DNA of 64,000 nucleotides from Maritalea mobilis (GTDB taxonomy: Bacteria; Pseudomonadota; Alphaproteobacteria; Rhodobacterales; Rhodobacteraceae). This document shows, piece by piece, positions 41,650 through 51,102 of this stretch. Every line of letters begins with the position of its first letter. Positions within the stretch are counted from its first letter, which is position 1. Made by a program: the position numbers and the translations under genes. A model generated the notes under the pieces. That model saw only the letters and a program-made list of their open reading frames with translations. It made no database searches and was not told the origin of the DNA. Location: the NCBI RefSeq assembly GCF_019800885.1, contig NZ_JAHVKE010000006.1, positions 1-64,000 on the forward strand. Direction: 5' to 3'.

Positions 41650-43022
41650 CCGGCCGGAAGCCTCAGACGCGACAGCGCCGTTTCGAGGGTGGGCAGTGTT
41701 ATCTCGGGCGTTCCGATCCCGTTGGTCTGCATCCACGCGGCGAATTCGGGCGCCGGTGGCCGGCCCAGTGTCTCACGAATGAATTGCGCGTCATGGAAGG
41801 CAAGGGATTGATAGTTCAGCATGATATCATCCGCGCCCGGCACCGTGATGACGAAACTTACCCCGGCGGCGGCCAGCGTGGTCAGCAGGATATCCATGTC
41901 CTCCTGATCGGCATATGAGTGATTGGTGTAGCAGACATCCACCCCCATCGGCAGGCCGAGCAGCTTGCCACAGAAATGATCCTCGAGCCCCGCGCGGATG
42001 ATCTGTTTGCCGTCGGCGAGGTATTCGGGCCCGATGAATCCAACCACCGTGTTCACCAGCAATGGACGGTAACGCCGAGCAACCGCATAGGCGCGGGCCT
42101 CCATCGTCTGTTGATCCATGCCGTGATGCGCCTCTGCCGAGAGGGCGGCCCCCTGCCCCGTCTCGAAATACATGAGGTTCGCGCCCTCCGGCGCGCGGGC
42201 CAGCTGCGTCACCGCATCATGGGCCTCGTCCAGCATGGCGAGGGTAACACCGAACCCGTCATTGGCCTTTTGCGATCCGGCCACCGATTGGAACACGAGA
42301 TCGATCGGCGCGCCGGCCTCGATCGCCGCGATCGCCGTGCTGACATGACCGAGGCAGCAATGTTGCGTCGGGATATCGAGCTGCGTTCGGATCGCCTCCA
42401 GCACCTCGCAGATGCGGATGTAGTCGGGCAGCGTGTCCGTCGCGGGGTTCACCCCAATCACGGCGTCACCTGCGCCCATCATCAGCCCGTCCAGCGCTGA
42501 GAGCGCGATGCCGCGACTGTCGTCGGTTGGGTGATTGGGCTGGTTGCGGGTCGAAAGCCGGCCTTTCAAGCCGATGGTCGATCTGAAGCGAGTGACCACC
42601 TCGATCTTGGCGGCGACGGCGATCAGGTCCTGGGCCCGCATGATCTTGCTGACCGCGGCCGCCATCTCGGGGGTCAGCCCCGGGGACACGCCCGCAATCC
42701 GCACGCCCGTCGTACCCGGATCGAGAAGCCAGTCGCGGAACTCGCCCACCGTCAAGGACGCCACAGGCGAGAAAGCGTCGGCATCATGCTGCGCGGCGAT
42801 CAGATCGGTCACCGCATCGCCGTCCACCTCAAGCACATCGTCCAGAAAAGCGGCAAGCGGCACATCGGCGAGACAATGCTGCGCGGCGATCCGCTCGACC
42901 GGGCCATCGGCCGACACGCCGGCGAGGTGATCTCCGCTTCGCTCGGGGCTGGCCTTGGCCAGCAAGACCTTGAGCGACGGAAAGCTGTAGCGCGTTGCAT
43001 TGATGTCGGCGTGAAATCCCAT
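41646..43022 (-). CDS. eutB: Ethanolamine ammonia-lyase large subunit
   Basis: A 458-residue TIM-barrel subunit that binds ethanolamine and, with EutC, cobalamin. Landmarks: LKVLLAKASPERSGDHLAG at the N terminus, STRNQPNHPTDD, GVNPATDTL, and the acidic FETGQGAALSAEAHHG active-site stretch, with DVCYTNHSYADQEDMD near the C terminus. The start MGFHADINA at 43022 gives family length. There is no convincing ribosome site or B12 riboswitch just upstream; instead the upstream sequence is a row of decayed gene fragments, so the promoter may have changed. Confidence 0.93.
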   Translation of the reverse strand: MGFHADINATRYSFPSLKVLLAKASPERSGDHLAGVSADGPVERIAAQHCLADVPLAAFLDDVLEVDGDAVTDLIAAQHDADAFSPVASLTVGEFRDWLLDPGTTGVRIAGVSPGLTPEMAAAVSKIMRAQDLIAVAAKIEVVTRFRSTIGLKGRLSTRNQPNHPTDDSRGIALSALDGLMMGAGDAVIGVNPATDTLPDYIRICEVLEAIRTQLDIPTQHCCLGHVSTAIAAIEAGAPIDLVFQSVAGSQKANDGFGVTLAMLDEAHDAVTQLARAPEGANLMYFETGQGAALSAEAHHGMDQQTMEARAYAVARRYRPLLVNTVVGFIGPEYLADGKQIIRAGLEDHFCGKLLGLPMGVDVCYTNHSYADQEDMDILLTTLAAAGVSFVITVPGADDIMLNYQSLAFHDAQFIRETLGRPPAPEFAAWMQTNGIGTPEITLPTLETALSRLRLPAG

Positions 43023-43074
43023 GCGATGAAGAGACCACCGAGGGCCTGCCGCGGCAAGCCCTCTCGTGCGCATC

Positions 43075-43232
43075 TTAGCCCATGCGTTCGCTGGAATAGC
43101 CGCCGGGCGAGGCCGAGAAGACCGCGATCGTTGCCGTTCAGGAACACGCGGTTATGCGCATGGGCACGGATCGCCCGCGACGAACCCGGGCTTCCGGCAT
43201 CGTGATCAAGCGAGACAAAAGCTTTGCGCTCT
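43075..43232 (-). pseudogene. purU 3'-end remnant
   Basis: The sequence matches the 3' end of purU (22189-22330) with high nucleotide identity, including the stop TAA and the SSERMG codons. A 2-nt deletion after the HAHNRVFLNGN segment breaks the frame and internal codons are missing. It is joined directly to a folD fragment. Confidence 0.85.
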
Positions 43233-43352
43233 GCCGCGATTTCCTTGGTTCGCGACTGCGCGATGCTCACCGTACGGCTTCCCCAGAGAAAAAGCTGCGC
43301 CATCGGCCTGCCCAAGATGTCGGACCCGGCAAGCACCGCCGCCAGACCCGGG
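43233..43352 (-). pseudogene. folD internal remnant
   Basis: It encodes a fragment reading GSDILGRPMAQLF followed by VSIAQSRTKEIA, which aligns to the folD nucleotide-binding loop ([13 protein letters not shown]...[10 protein letters not shown]). Only the middle ~40 codons survive, fused to the purU remnant without the intervening folD 3' half. Confidence 0.85.
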
Positions 43353-43369
43353 GGCGATCCCCTCGCCGC

Positions 43370-43640
43370 CCTTCCATGCTGCCACATGTGGGCGCACGGA
43401 GGCCGCGAAAAGTTGGCTCAGGGGGACGCGCGGTCTATGCACCCACGCCGGAATCGTTCTGATTGAGGCCGAGATCACACCGTTTTCGAGCTTGGACATC
43501 ATAGCGGCTTACAACCCCGCATGCGCAGTGAGATCAGCCGGGTCATGCGTTGCCCCTCACGCAACTCTCGCACCTGCCGTCTGGTGGCGACCCCGACTTG
43601 TTTTCTCGCGGCTCCTCCACCGCAGGAGGGTTCTTCACTA
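43370..43640 (-). pseudogene. XRE-cupin regulator remnant
   Basis: It contains codons for RRQVRELREGQRMT and, in another frame, MSKLENGVISAS with RVPLSQLFA. These align with the HTH part of the regulator at 34713-35345 (GRQVRELRKRQRMT, MLSKIENGVISAS, RVPLVQLFA). A stop codon and frame changes separate the pieces and the cupin domain is lost. Confidence 0.85.
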
Positions 43641-44070
43641 GTCCGCTTCGGTCGGCGATCGCTTGTTTTCCTGCTGCGCGTTTCACCGTTTACGCGAAAA
43701 AACTGGACAGGATGTCGCGATGCAGCCTCATTCATGGCCGGTTGCAATGGATTTGGGAGCCGTGTGGATCGTGCCATCGCTGCTGCCCGATATCTCAAAT
43801 AAAATTAAAGAAAATTATCGACAGGCAAACAGCATCGGCGCTTCGCCCGCGTGCAATGCCAGCATTACCTAAAGTAAAAAAGGCATTTAGCTGAAAGTGG
43901 AATCGCACGACATCAATTTAGGTATTGCATTGCGGCCACAGTCGACAAGCGGTCGAAATATGGTCCAACTTGCGCTTGATGATCTTTTGACCAAATGAAA
44001 CGCACTCTCCTTCTCTGCTTGTTCTCGGCGCATAAGATGCGTCGCCTGTTTCTGCTTTCACAGTTCTGCA
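43641..44070. other. Intergenic region before the glycosyltransferase gene
   Basis: About 430 bp, more AT-rich than its surroundings from 43790 on (for example AATAAAATTAAAGAAAATT). No gene, tRNA or clear terminator is seen. It probably holds the promoter of the downstream glycan gene. Confidence 0.5.
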
Positions 44071-47000
44071 ATGGTCCGCATACCAAAACTACTGATGCAA
44101 CGCCGGTCTAAAGGGTCGGACGAAGAAAGGTTGGCCTCGGACCCGCTCGAGGCCTACCGTCAAGACATAGAAAAAGAACGACTATTCGACCCCGCCTTCT
44201 ACGCCAGCCACAGCCCTGACGTCGTGAACGCGGGGATAGATCTGCTTGAACACTTCTTTCGTTACGGACATGCCGAGGGCAGATGGCCGACAGCGGACTT
44301 CGACCCGAATTTCTACCGCGCCGAGCATCTCGGGGGAGATTTGCGGATCAACCCCGTCGTGCACTACCTTCTCGAGGGAAAGGACGCCGGCCTTCCCACG
44401 ACGACGCCTATTTCCCAAGTGCAGGACGGCACGGCGATCCCCTTCTCGATTGGCCAAGAGGCGGAAAGTGCCGATGACTTTGCCGCATTTTGTAAGGCAA
44501 CCGGCGTTTTCGATGGCGATTTCTACCTTTCGGAAAATCGCGATCTGGCATGCTGCACCACGGACCCGTTGCAACACTTCATGGAATACGGCTGGAAAGA
44601 AGGACGGGACCCGTCGCGTATCTTCTCACTCGAATGGTATCGCAATGCCCATCTTGGCGGCGACAGAGGGGTGAATCCACTCTGGCACTATTACACCCAA
44701 GGCATTTACTCGGGGTATGCCCCGATGCACGGGGCACGCAACCCGTCCGATATCCGTTGTCTGCGCAAGTTGGCGCAGACAGCGCGTTTCGTCTACCCCG
44801 ACAGCCCAGAAGTAACCATCGCGGTCATCAACCTGAACGGAGAATTTCATCTTCAGGACCTGATGGCATCATTGGCCGAGCTCGACTATCCGTCCTACCG
44901 TGTCATGGTGATCGACAACGGGTCGACAGATGGGTCAGTCAAGTGGATGCACGAGAACGCCCCGTTCGCCGAAATTGTCGAACTAGACGAGAATATCGGC
45001 TTTGCGGATGCCGCCAACCTCGCGCTGGACCTTGCACCAACGCAACTAGTCGCAGTTCTAAACAACGACATGTCGGTGGACAAAGCCTGGCTTCGGGAAC
45101 TGGTCGACGCGATGAAATCCTCACCCGAGCGGGCAGCCGTGACATCGAAAATTCTGTTCTTCAAGCCATTCCTGACGCTGTCGGTGCAGGGGGACCGTCC
45201 CTTTGGGTTGAGCGTGCCGCATGTGTTGAAGAACCACGATTACAAGAAGTTCTTCGTCGATCATGGCCGGGTTATGGGCGACCGCATCACGAGCGCGGAA
45301 GATCATACCATCACCATTAAAATTCCCTGCGAACTGGGCAAGACCATCGAAATCGCGCCGGAGATCGACGGGCCGGACAAGCCGAGACTTTTGATCCGCG
45401 CCAACGGGGTCGCTATGCATACCGCGGAGGGCGCAACCTCCATCCTGTTGGATCCCGCGATGTTCGAACACGCCGGGCGATGGGTCGTCAATAATGCCGG
45501 GTCTCATGAAAAATCCGAAGATGTGATAGCGGACCGCGGTTTCGGCGAATACGATGTCGGGCAGTACGATACGGATGAAGACGTGCGTTACCTCTGCGGA
45601 GGCAGCTTCTTGATCAATCGCACGGCATTGAAGGGGCTGCCGCTCTTCATAGGGGATCTTTTTGCGTATTATGAGGATACCGAGCTATCGGTTAGGCTGC
45701 GTCGCGACGGATACAACATCGGCTATGCCCCCAAGAGCGTAGTGTACCACAAGCACGCATCGACCAGCGAAGAGAAATCGGTGTTCTTCCAGCGCCGGGT
45801 CGAACGGAATTATTCGGCCTACTTCGCTCGCAGGCGCGGCCTCGCCACTACGAGCAAGCAGATCGCGCGAAAGAAGTCGCAATTGAATCATCTGGCCAAT
45901 TACTTCGCCAGTTCGCCGGATAGCACGGACCGAGAGCGCGCACTGTCAGAGGCTTACCCGGAGGTGATGGCCCAACTCGACGACATGATGGAAGCCTTCA
46001 CCTCCGGGCGCGAGTTCCACGGCAGCCACCGAACGCTCCGCATGGGCATTTACAATTCCTACTGGGCGACTGCGGGCGGCGGCGAACTTCACGCGCTCAA
46101 CGTTGCGTTCTACTTGTCCCGCTTCGGTGTGGTTGACCTCATCTCGGACGCAGATTTCGACCTCGATCAATTGGTCGCCCGGTTCCGGCTGCCCAGGGAA
46201 CGGTTCCGAAAGATCCTACTCTACCCGCTCTCTCCAGAGGATACGGCAGCCTACGATGTGTTCGTGAACTCCACCTACGCGTCGAACTTGGCATCCAAAG
46301 CCAAACACTCGTTTTTCATCGTGAGCTTTCCGCACCAGGGCGCTCCCGAAGCGATGTTGGACAGCTACACATTCTTGCCGAACTCCCAATTTACGCACCA
46401 CTGGTGTATTGAGATGTGGGGATCGCGTGAATCGAAGTTGCTCTACCCGATGGTGCGGCGGGTCATCGATGAACCAACCCTGGCCGACAAGAAGAAGGTC
46501 GTGCTTAACGTGGGCAGATTCTTCCCCGACGGCCACAGCAAGATGCAGCACGAGATCGTTGCGACATTCAGGGAACTGACGTCGCGGCAACCGGATCTCG
46601 CCGATTGGAAGCTGATCTGTGTGGGTGGCGTGGATCGATCTCGCAAAGATTGCCTTGAATACTTCGACTTGGTCGCGGAACTCGCCGAAGGCGCAAATGT
46701 GGAATTGTGGCCGAATGCAAGTTTCGACGACCTGACAGACGCCTATCGCGACGCGGCCCTTTATTGGCACGCCACGGGGTTCGGCAAGGACGCTACCAGA
46801 AACCCAGACGAACTCGAGCATTTCGGCATTTCGACGGTGGAAGCCATGTCTGCCGGCTGCATCCCGGTGGTTCTGGATGCTGCGGGGCAAACCGAGATCG
46901 TGCACGACCAACGCTTTGGGTCCCGGTTCCGGAATCGTACGGAATGGATCGACGAGTCGATGCGCTGGATGAACCTGTTCGAACGCGATCCCGAACAGTT

Positions 47001-47181
47001 CGCGATGGCCATGAACTTCGCGTCGAAGGCGGCGGAACGTTACCAAGCAGAAAGCACCGAACACCGTATGGGAGTGATCTTCTCCGAGGTGGCAAAAGCC
47101 GACGCGGAGCTGAAACGCCACCGAGGCAGCACAGAGTTTACGACCCAAGGGTTCTGGCGCTCCCGTATACTTTATCGGTAA
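44071..47181 (+). CDS. Two-domain glycosyltransferase (GT2 plus GT4) with N-terminal repeats
   Basis: A 1036-residue cytoplasmic enzyme. Residues ~30-230 hold three repeats of the form FDPAFYASHSPDV...HFFRYGHAEGR, FDPNFYRAEHLGGDLRINPV and SLEWYRNAHLGGDRGVNPL, seen in large bacterial glycosyltransferases. Residues ~245-560 are a GT2 domain (VMVIDNGSTDGSVKW, ENIGFADAANLAL and the DxD-like LNNDMS). Residues ~650-1000 resemble GT4 (VVLNVGRFFPDGHSK, HFGISTVEAMSAGCIPVVLD). It probably adds two different sugars to a surface polysaccharide. The ribosome site before the ATG is weak. Confidence 0.9.
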   Translation: MVRIPKLLMQRRSKGSDEERLASDPLEAYRQDIEKERLFDPAFYASHSPDVVNAGIDLLEHFFRYGHAEGRWPTADFDPNFYRAEHLGGDLRINPVVHYLLEGKDAGLPTTTPISQVQDGTAIPFSIGQEAESADDFAAFCKATGVFDGDFYLSENRDLACCTTDPLQHFMEYGWKEGRDPSRIFSLEWYRNAHLGGDRGVNPLWHYYTQGIYSGYAPMHGARNPSDIRCLRKLAQTARFVYPDSPEVTIAVINLNGEFHLQDLMASLAELDYPSYRVMVIDNGSTDGSVKWMHENAPFAEIVELDENIGFADAANLALDLAPTQLVAVLNNDMSVDKAWLRELVDAMKSSPERAAVTSKILFFKPFLTLSVQGDRPFGLSVPHVLKNHDYKKFFVDHGRVMGDRITSAEDHTITIKIPCELGKTIEIAPEIDGPDKPRLLIRANGVAMHTAEGATSILLDPAMFEHAGRWVVNNAGSHEKSEDVIADRGFGEYDVGQYDTDEDVRYLCGGSFLINRTALKGLPLFIGDLFAYYEDTELSVRLRRDGYNIGYAPKSVVYHKHASTSEEKSVFFQRRVERNYSAYFARRRGLATTSKQIARKKSQLNHLANYFASSPDSTDRERALSEAYPEVMAQLDDMMEAFTSGREFHGSHRTLRMGIYNSYWATAGGGELHALNVAFYLSRFGVVDLISDADFDLDQLVARFRLPRERFRKILLYPLSPEDTAAYDVFVNSTYASNLASKAKHSFFIVSFPHQGAPEAMLDSYTFLPNSQFTHHWCIEMWGSRESKLLYPMVRRVIDEPTLADKKKVVLNVGRFFPDGHSKMQHEIVATFRELTSRQPDLADWKLICVGGVDRSRKDCLEYFDLVAELAEGANVELWPNASFDDLTDAYRDAALYWHATGFGKDATRNPDELEHFGISTVEAMSAGCIPVVLDAAGQTEIVHDQRFGSRFRNRTEWIDESMRWMNLFERDPEQFAMAMNFASKAAERYQAESTEHRMGVIFSEVAKADAELKRHRGSTEFTTQGFWRSRILYR

Positions 47182-47233
47182 CTGCGCGTAGGTGTCTCAA
47201 TCAACGACCTAGCGCGAACTTAAACGGACAGGA

Positions 47234-48208
47234 ATGCACAGGACCGATCTACACCTCTTTCTGCACATCGGAATGCACAAGACGGGTACGTCGGCCATAC
47301 AGGCCCATCTGCGTGCGAACGCCCCCGAGTTGTTGCGGCAGGGAGTCCTCTACCCAACCACGGGCCAGGCTCATGATGGCGCCCATCACGGCTTGTGGCA
47401 GGCCCTGCACGATCATGACGAGACCGCGCAATTCATCGCGGCGCTGGAGGAGGAAATCTCGGCCCAAGGGGATAGCGTGACATCGATCCTCCTGTCCTCG
47501 GAGCTTCTGGAAAAACTGGCACAGGATCCGCGCCGTGCGGCGAACTTGGCCACCTTTCTTGAGCTGTTCGGACGCATCGACGTGCTTTATTTCGTGCGCA
47601 ATCAGGCGAAGGTCATCCAGTCGATCTACAAGCAATGGGTCAAGGATGACGCCGTGCGCCTGTCGGCGGGGCCGAACGAGTTCCTCCAGCAGCATGGCGG
47701 CCAGCTGTTCTATTCGAAATACGCGGACTGGTGGGACGCGTTCGACGACAGGATTGCGCTCAAGGTCGGTCTTTACGACGGCAATTGGGATACCCTGTGG
47801 GACCAATTCCGTAACTTTTCGGGGGTCGTCCTCGACGGGTGCGGCAACTCACGTCTCTACAATCCCAGCCTCGACGGCGAATGTTTGAAAATAAAGCACT
47901 GGTTGAATGCCAATGTGCCGATCGAGGCGATCGACTTCCCCGTGAACCGCTGGCTGTTGCAGAACTTCTCGAGCAAGCCGAAGACGACCCTTTTCGAAGA
48001 TGAGATCGCACTGAACGCATTTCAGGCACATTACCAAGCCGAGAATGAATCCTTTCAATCGAGGTGGCAAATAGACGGCTTGGACAAGGCCGGTAACAAA
48101 GGGCCGTATTTCCGCACAGCGAGCCCGGCGCTGATCTCCCGGTTCCGACAAGCGGTCTTGCAAGACCCCACCACGAAAGACAGCCGTGTGATCAATCATC
48201 TTGACTGA
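47234..48208 (+). CDS. Sulfotransferase-like protein
   Basis: A 324-residue protein with a PAPS-type P-loop near the N terminus, HIGMHKTGTSAIQ, followed by a predicted 3'-phosphate-binding strand region, VLYFVRNQAKVIQSIYKQW. It probably sulfates a glycan made by the neighbouring glycosyltransferase, 52 bp upstream on the same strand. It may alternatively be one of the many sulfotransferase-fold proteins without proven activity. There is no signal peptide, so it should act in the cytoplasm. Confidence 0.8.
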   Translation: MHRTDLHLFLHIGMHKTGTSAIQAHLRANAPELLRQGVLYPTTGQAHDGAHHGLWQALHDHDETAQFIAALEEEISAQGDSVTSILLSSELLEKLAQDPRRAANLATFLELFGRIDVLYFVRNQAKVIQSIYKQWVKDDAVRLSAGPNEFLQQHGGQLFYSKYADWWDAFDDRIALKVGLYDGNWDTLWDQFRNFSGVVLDGCGNSRLYNPSLDGECLKIKHWLNANVPIEAIDFPVNRWLLQNFSSKPKTTLFEDEIALNAFQAHYQAENESFQSRWQIDGLDKAGNKGPYFRTASPALISRFRQAVLQDPTTKDSRVINHLD

Positions 48209-48251
48209 ACCGCGCCCGCTCCATTTTACCGCCTGATACTGTGGGCGCCGT

Positions 48252-48614
48252 CTAATGCGAGCTTTCCAGTTTATCGATTTTTTTCAGAACCCCTGACGCG
48301 CGGTAAGATTGCGTTGCCGTATCGCGGGCGTCTTCCTTAGCTAAGAGAGCGACACAAATCCGCGATCTCAGGTGAAACGTATCCGCGAAGTCCGGATACC
48401 GGGCCACAAGGGCTTTCACACCCTCCTGCGGCTCCGTCAACCGCTTTGCCCTGACTAGAGCGTCGGCTAACGATCCATTCCGCCTTTGCGCCCGCAGCCA
48501 TGCACCGGCCTCGCTCATGAGTTCGGTGGCCTTCGCTCCTCGTAAATCTCGGGTCTTTTGCGGTTCCCGCGCTCGAGCACGCCAGTCGGACCTTCTCACA
48601 AAGCGCGCTCCCAT
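48252..48614 (-). CDS. Hypothetical protein, possibly a fragment
   Basis: An open frame of 120 codons, rich in Arg and Ala in its first half (RSDWRARAREPQK) and helical in the second (DALVRAKRLTEPQEGVKALVARY). An internal start MSEAGAWLRA at 48518 is also possible. It could be the end of a TPR-like protein. No family is recognised and no good ribosome site is seen, so it may not be expressed. Confidence 0.3.
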   Translation of the reverse strand: MGARFVRRSDWRARAREPQKTRDLRGAKATELMSEAGAWLRAQRRNGSLADALVRAKRLTEPQEGVKALVARYPDFADTFHLRSRICVALLAKEDARDTATQSYRASGVLKKIDKLESSH

Positions 48615-49032
48615 TGACGCATCGTCGTCGCCATTCGAAACATTACCTGGAGCAATAACCTGACGGTGAAAGATTCATCCCGACTAGCCCACCGCCTCGG
48701 CTGAGGTTTTCTTACCCTGCTCACCTCCAGCACGACATCTGCCTAGAACCCCATCGCCTTATGCTTGCGTTTCAACATCTACGATCTGCTGGGGTTGAAG
48801 ATCAGCAGATAATACATCGTTGTCTGCGTCAGTGTCGGAACTCTGGAGAATATCACAGTTCAATCTTCCCGAATTATAGGTAGAGTGGCGATATCGTTTC
48901 CATGTCTTGGCTATGTGCCATCTTGTGCACATCGAGATGGAATTCTGCTGCGGCCATGACAAATCGGACGCTTCGAGCGGCAATTTCATGGACAAAAGAA
49001 GCCAGAACGGCAGGTCTGTACGAAATAACCAT
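48615..49032. other. Intergenic region in the glycan island
   Basis: About 420 bp with lower GC than the core genome. Short overlapping frames on both strands (for example 48759-48995 minus, 48902-49126 plus) have no recognisable domain. No RNA gene, repeat or terminator is evident. Confidence 0.5.
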
Positions 49033-50019
49033 TCATGTTTGCCCTGCGTTCATGGGATTCGATAATACGGCACCAACAAACTTCCTAGGTGACACTAGAA
49101 ACGGCTCGAACTGCGCTAAACGATGAAGAGGAAGCCGACCGTCAAAGTATTCCTCGGCAGCCGTCCAGGATGAGAAATATGGCATTGACGCCGTTGCATA
49201 TTCAAAAAACTGCTGCAACGCTCGCTCGCCATCGCTGGCACTCAAATACTCACCAATAGCGTTATATTTTTCGGAGCTTACGGCCGACTGCTGATACGTC
49301 TTGATGCGCAACTTCAGTTGAGCTTCCGTCCGCAGCGGGAAATGATAGACGCCTAGATTATACTGCCGAACGAAAAGTTCTGCTTTTTCAATGGATTCAT
49401 ATATCTCGCGGCTTACATCGTCCAACACCCAATGGAATCCCATATGCACCCAAACATTGTGGCGCTTAAGAAAGATGACTTTATCTCCTTTCCCGCGATC
49501 CTCCTCGATTTCATAGAACTCCCGGGAAAGAGCATCTGACGATACCTTGTGGCTCGCGCCGAAATTATTGTCGACACAATTGCAGATCAGGTGCTTCCAT
49601 GGGAGGGTCGCGAGACTTGGTGGGCAGGCAGGATCGGTAACAGATAGACCGATGAACTCTTGATATGCTTCAACAAGATCTGTGATGCTATGAAACACTC
49701 CTGTCGCAAGAAACTCGTCTGCGTCAAAACAGTATATAACGTTCTCCTCTCCCCCCCTCAAAAAAGCTGAAAGCGTATGATTAATAAAATTTCCCTTCCT
49801 TGCAGAGAACTCTAACGCCGGAATTTCAACAAGAAAGAACTCAGTATCTCGGAACTGGGCGCGCAGGACATCAACGCATTGGCGAAGAAAGCTGAACTCC
49901 ACGTGACTCAGAACAATAATCCTGTCAAATCCGAGCCGTGCATGATATTTCAACGACGAGAAAGCGATATCTTCCTCACCCCGGATCATTGTGATCGCGG
50001 TAAAGGTTATTTGCTTCAT
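49033..50019 (-). CDS. Glycosyltransferase family 2-type protein
   Basis: A 328-residue protein of the Glyco_tranf_2_4 kind. The opening TFTAITMIRGEEDIAFSSL and HARLGFDRIIVLSHVE form the nucleotide-sugar Rossmann start, and YCFDADEFLATG provides the DxD metal site. IYHFPLRTEAQLKLRIKTY-like residues (VYHFPLRTEAQLKLRI) are typical of the C-terminal lid. The gene is more AT-rich than the core genome and was probably acquired with the glycan island. It follows the methyltransferase-like gene on the same strand by 30 bp. Confidence 0.82.
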   Translation of the reverse strand: MKQITFTAITMIRGEEDIAFSSLKYHARLGFDRIIVLSHVEFSFLRQCVDVLRAQFRDTEFFLVEIPALEFSARKGNFINHTLSAFLRGGEENVIYCFDADEFLATGVFHSITDLVEAYQEFIGLSVTDPACPPSLATLPWKHLICNCVDNNFGASHKVSSDALSREFYEIEEDRGKGDKVIFLKRHNVWVHMGFHWVLDDVSREIYESIEKAELFVRQYNLGVYHFPLRTEAQLKLRIKTYQQSAVSSEKYNAIGEYLSASDGERALQQFFEYATASMPYFSSWTAAEEYFDGRLPLHRLAQFEPFLVSPRKFVGAVLSNPMNAGQT

Positions 50020-50049
50020 ATTTGCGCCTGCTAACGATGAGTTCCGTGA

Positions 50050-50688
50050 CTAATTTTGATTGGTTAGCAATCTCATGACGTCAAGTAGGCGAGTTGATGG
50101 AAACGGCATCGATTCGACCCAGAATCTGGCCATCCTTCCAATTTTCTCAGGCTCCCCAAGGAACTCCTCGACGATGCGATATTGCGGACGGTCGAAATAA
50201 TCGTCAAAGTAGAGATCGACCGGAGTATTGGTATGAAAGGCCGTGGCCAAGGCGCAACCGACGCGAAAACGCCCATCCACCAGAACAACACAAGGTGACT
50301 CAAAATCCGGCAGCGTCCAGACGCCCAAGGGGTATTCTGCAAACTTCTGCCAGTGCGTGTCGTCAACCGGGTGCCCCCATTGCTTCGTGGGGCCGATATC
50401 GGCATGGTGCACCACTATATCGGTCCCCGTCGCAGGCGGGTTTGTCCGAAGGTAGGCGCGGAGATTATCGGCCCAGCTGCGGTCGGATTCAACTGACCAG
50501 ACCTTTTTCCCTTGCATCTCTGACGCCATGACGGTCGATCCGCCGGATCCGTATTCCAATATTGTTTGCGCACTCTCGTATGCAGCCCGCAAGGCAGTGG
50601 CCTCTTCCGGAGGGAGCGTGAGCACAGGGCGGGCCATGATTGGTTTCTTCTGCTCATGCCTCGGATGCTGCCCATTAGCAGGTACCAT
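50050..50688 (-). CDS. SAM-methyltransferase-like glycan-locus protein
   Basis: A 212-residue protein with a class-I methyltransferase-like core: ILEYGSGGSTVMASEM (motif I glycine loop), VWSVESDRSWADNLR (acidic end of strand 2) and VVLVDGRFRVGCALA (DGR motif, as in many glycan-associated methyltransferase-like proteins). The ATG at 50688 is preferred because AGAGGA lies 7 nt upstream; an internal ATG at 50637 is possible. It is the first of a two-gene unit with the glycosyltransferase. Confidence 0.75.
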   Translation of the reverse strand: MVPANGQHPRHEQKKPIMARPVLTLPPEEATALRAAYESAQTILEYGSGGSTVMASEMQGKKVWSVESDRSWADNLRAYLRTNPPATGTDIVVHHADIGPTKQWGHPVDDTHWQKFAEYPLGVWTLPDFESPCVVLVDGRFRVGCALATAFHTNTPVDLYFDDYFDRPQYRIVEEFLGEPEKIGRMARFWVESMPFPSTRLLDVMRLLTNQN

Positions 50689-51102
50689 ACTGATGTCCTC
50701 TTTAACTGAAGGTGTATAGGCTACCTATAACGGTTTTCATGTACAACTCATTGGCAACGTTCCGTTGGCCCTTGGCTTCGGGATCAATAGCCAAATAGAT
50801 GACCGCTACCCCAAGGCCCTCCTCTGGGACATCGACTTCGTGGTAACTGTCATCCATTGGCCATTAGCCCCAAAGCCAAATTCCTAGAGACTTTTCACAC
50901 TTTCCTTGAATCGAAGAGGCGACCATCCGCGCAGGATGTCAAAACTCTGAAAAGCGATGCAAAAACCTGTACACAGGTGTTGCGCGACCGCCTATTTGGA
51001 AGGCCGCATTGCTTGCCGAACCTTGCACTGCAATCATCGCAGCATAACTGATGGCGGCTGTTGACCGCGCGCAAATTGACCAGTGAAGGATCGACCTCTC
51101 CG
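50689..51102. other. Intergenic region before manC
   Basis: About 410 bp of mixed composition between divergent genes. A possible ORF at 50857-51051 has no recognisable domain and no ribosome site. No clear repeat or RNA gene is seen; the region should contain promoters for both directions. Confidence 0.5.

Noticed and set aside
43023-43074. Adenosylcobalamin riboswitch upstream of eutB
   Set aside because: The sequence is too short before the purU relic begins and no B12-box-like pattern is visible.
48759-48995. Possible 78-codon minus-strand gene in the glycan island
   Set aside because: No ribosome site, no domain, overlapping frame on the other strand, atypical composition.
50857-51051. 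Possible 64-codon ORF before manC
   Set aside because: No ribosome site and no recognisable family; it ends in the presumed promoter region of manC.
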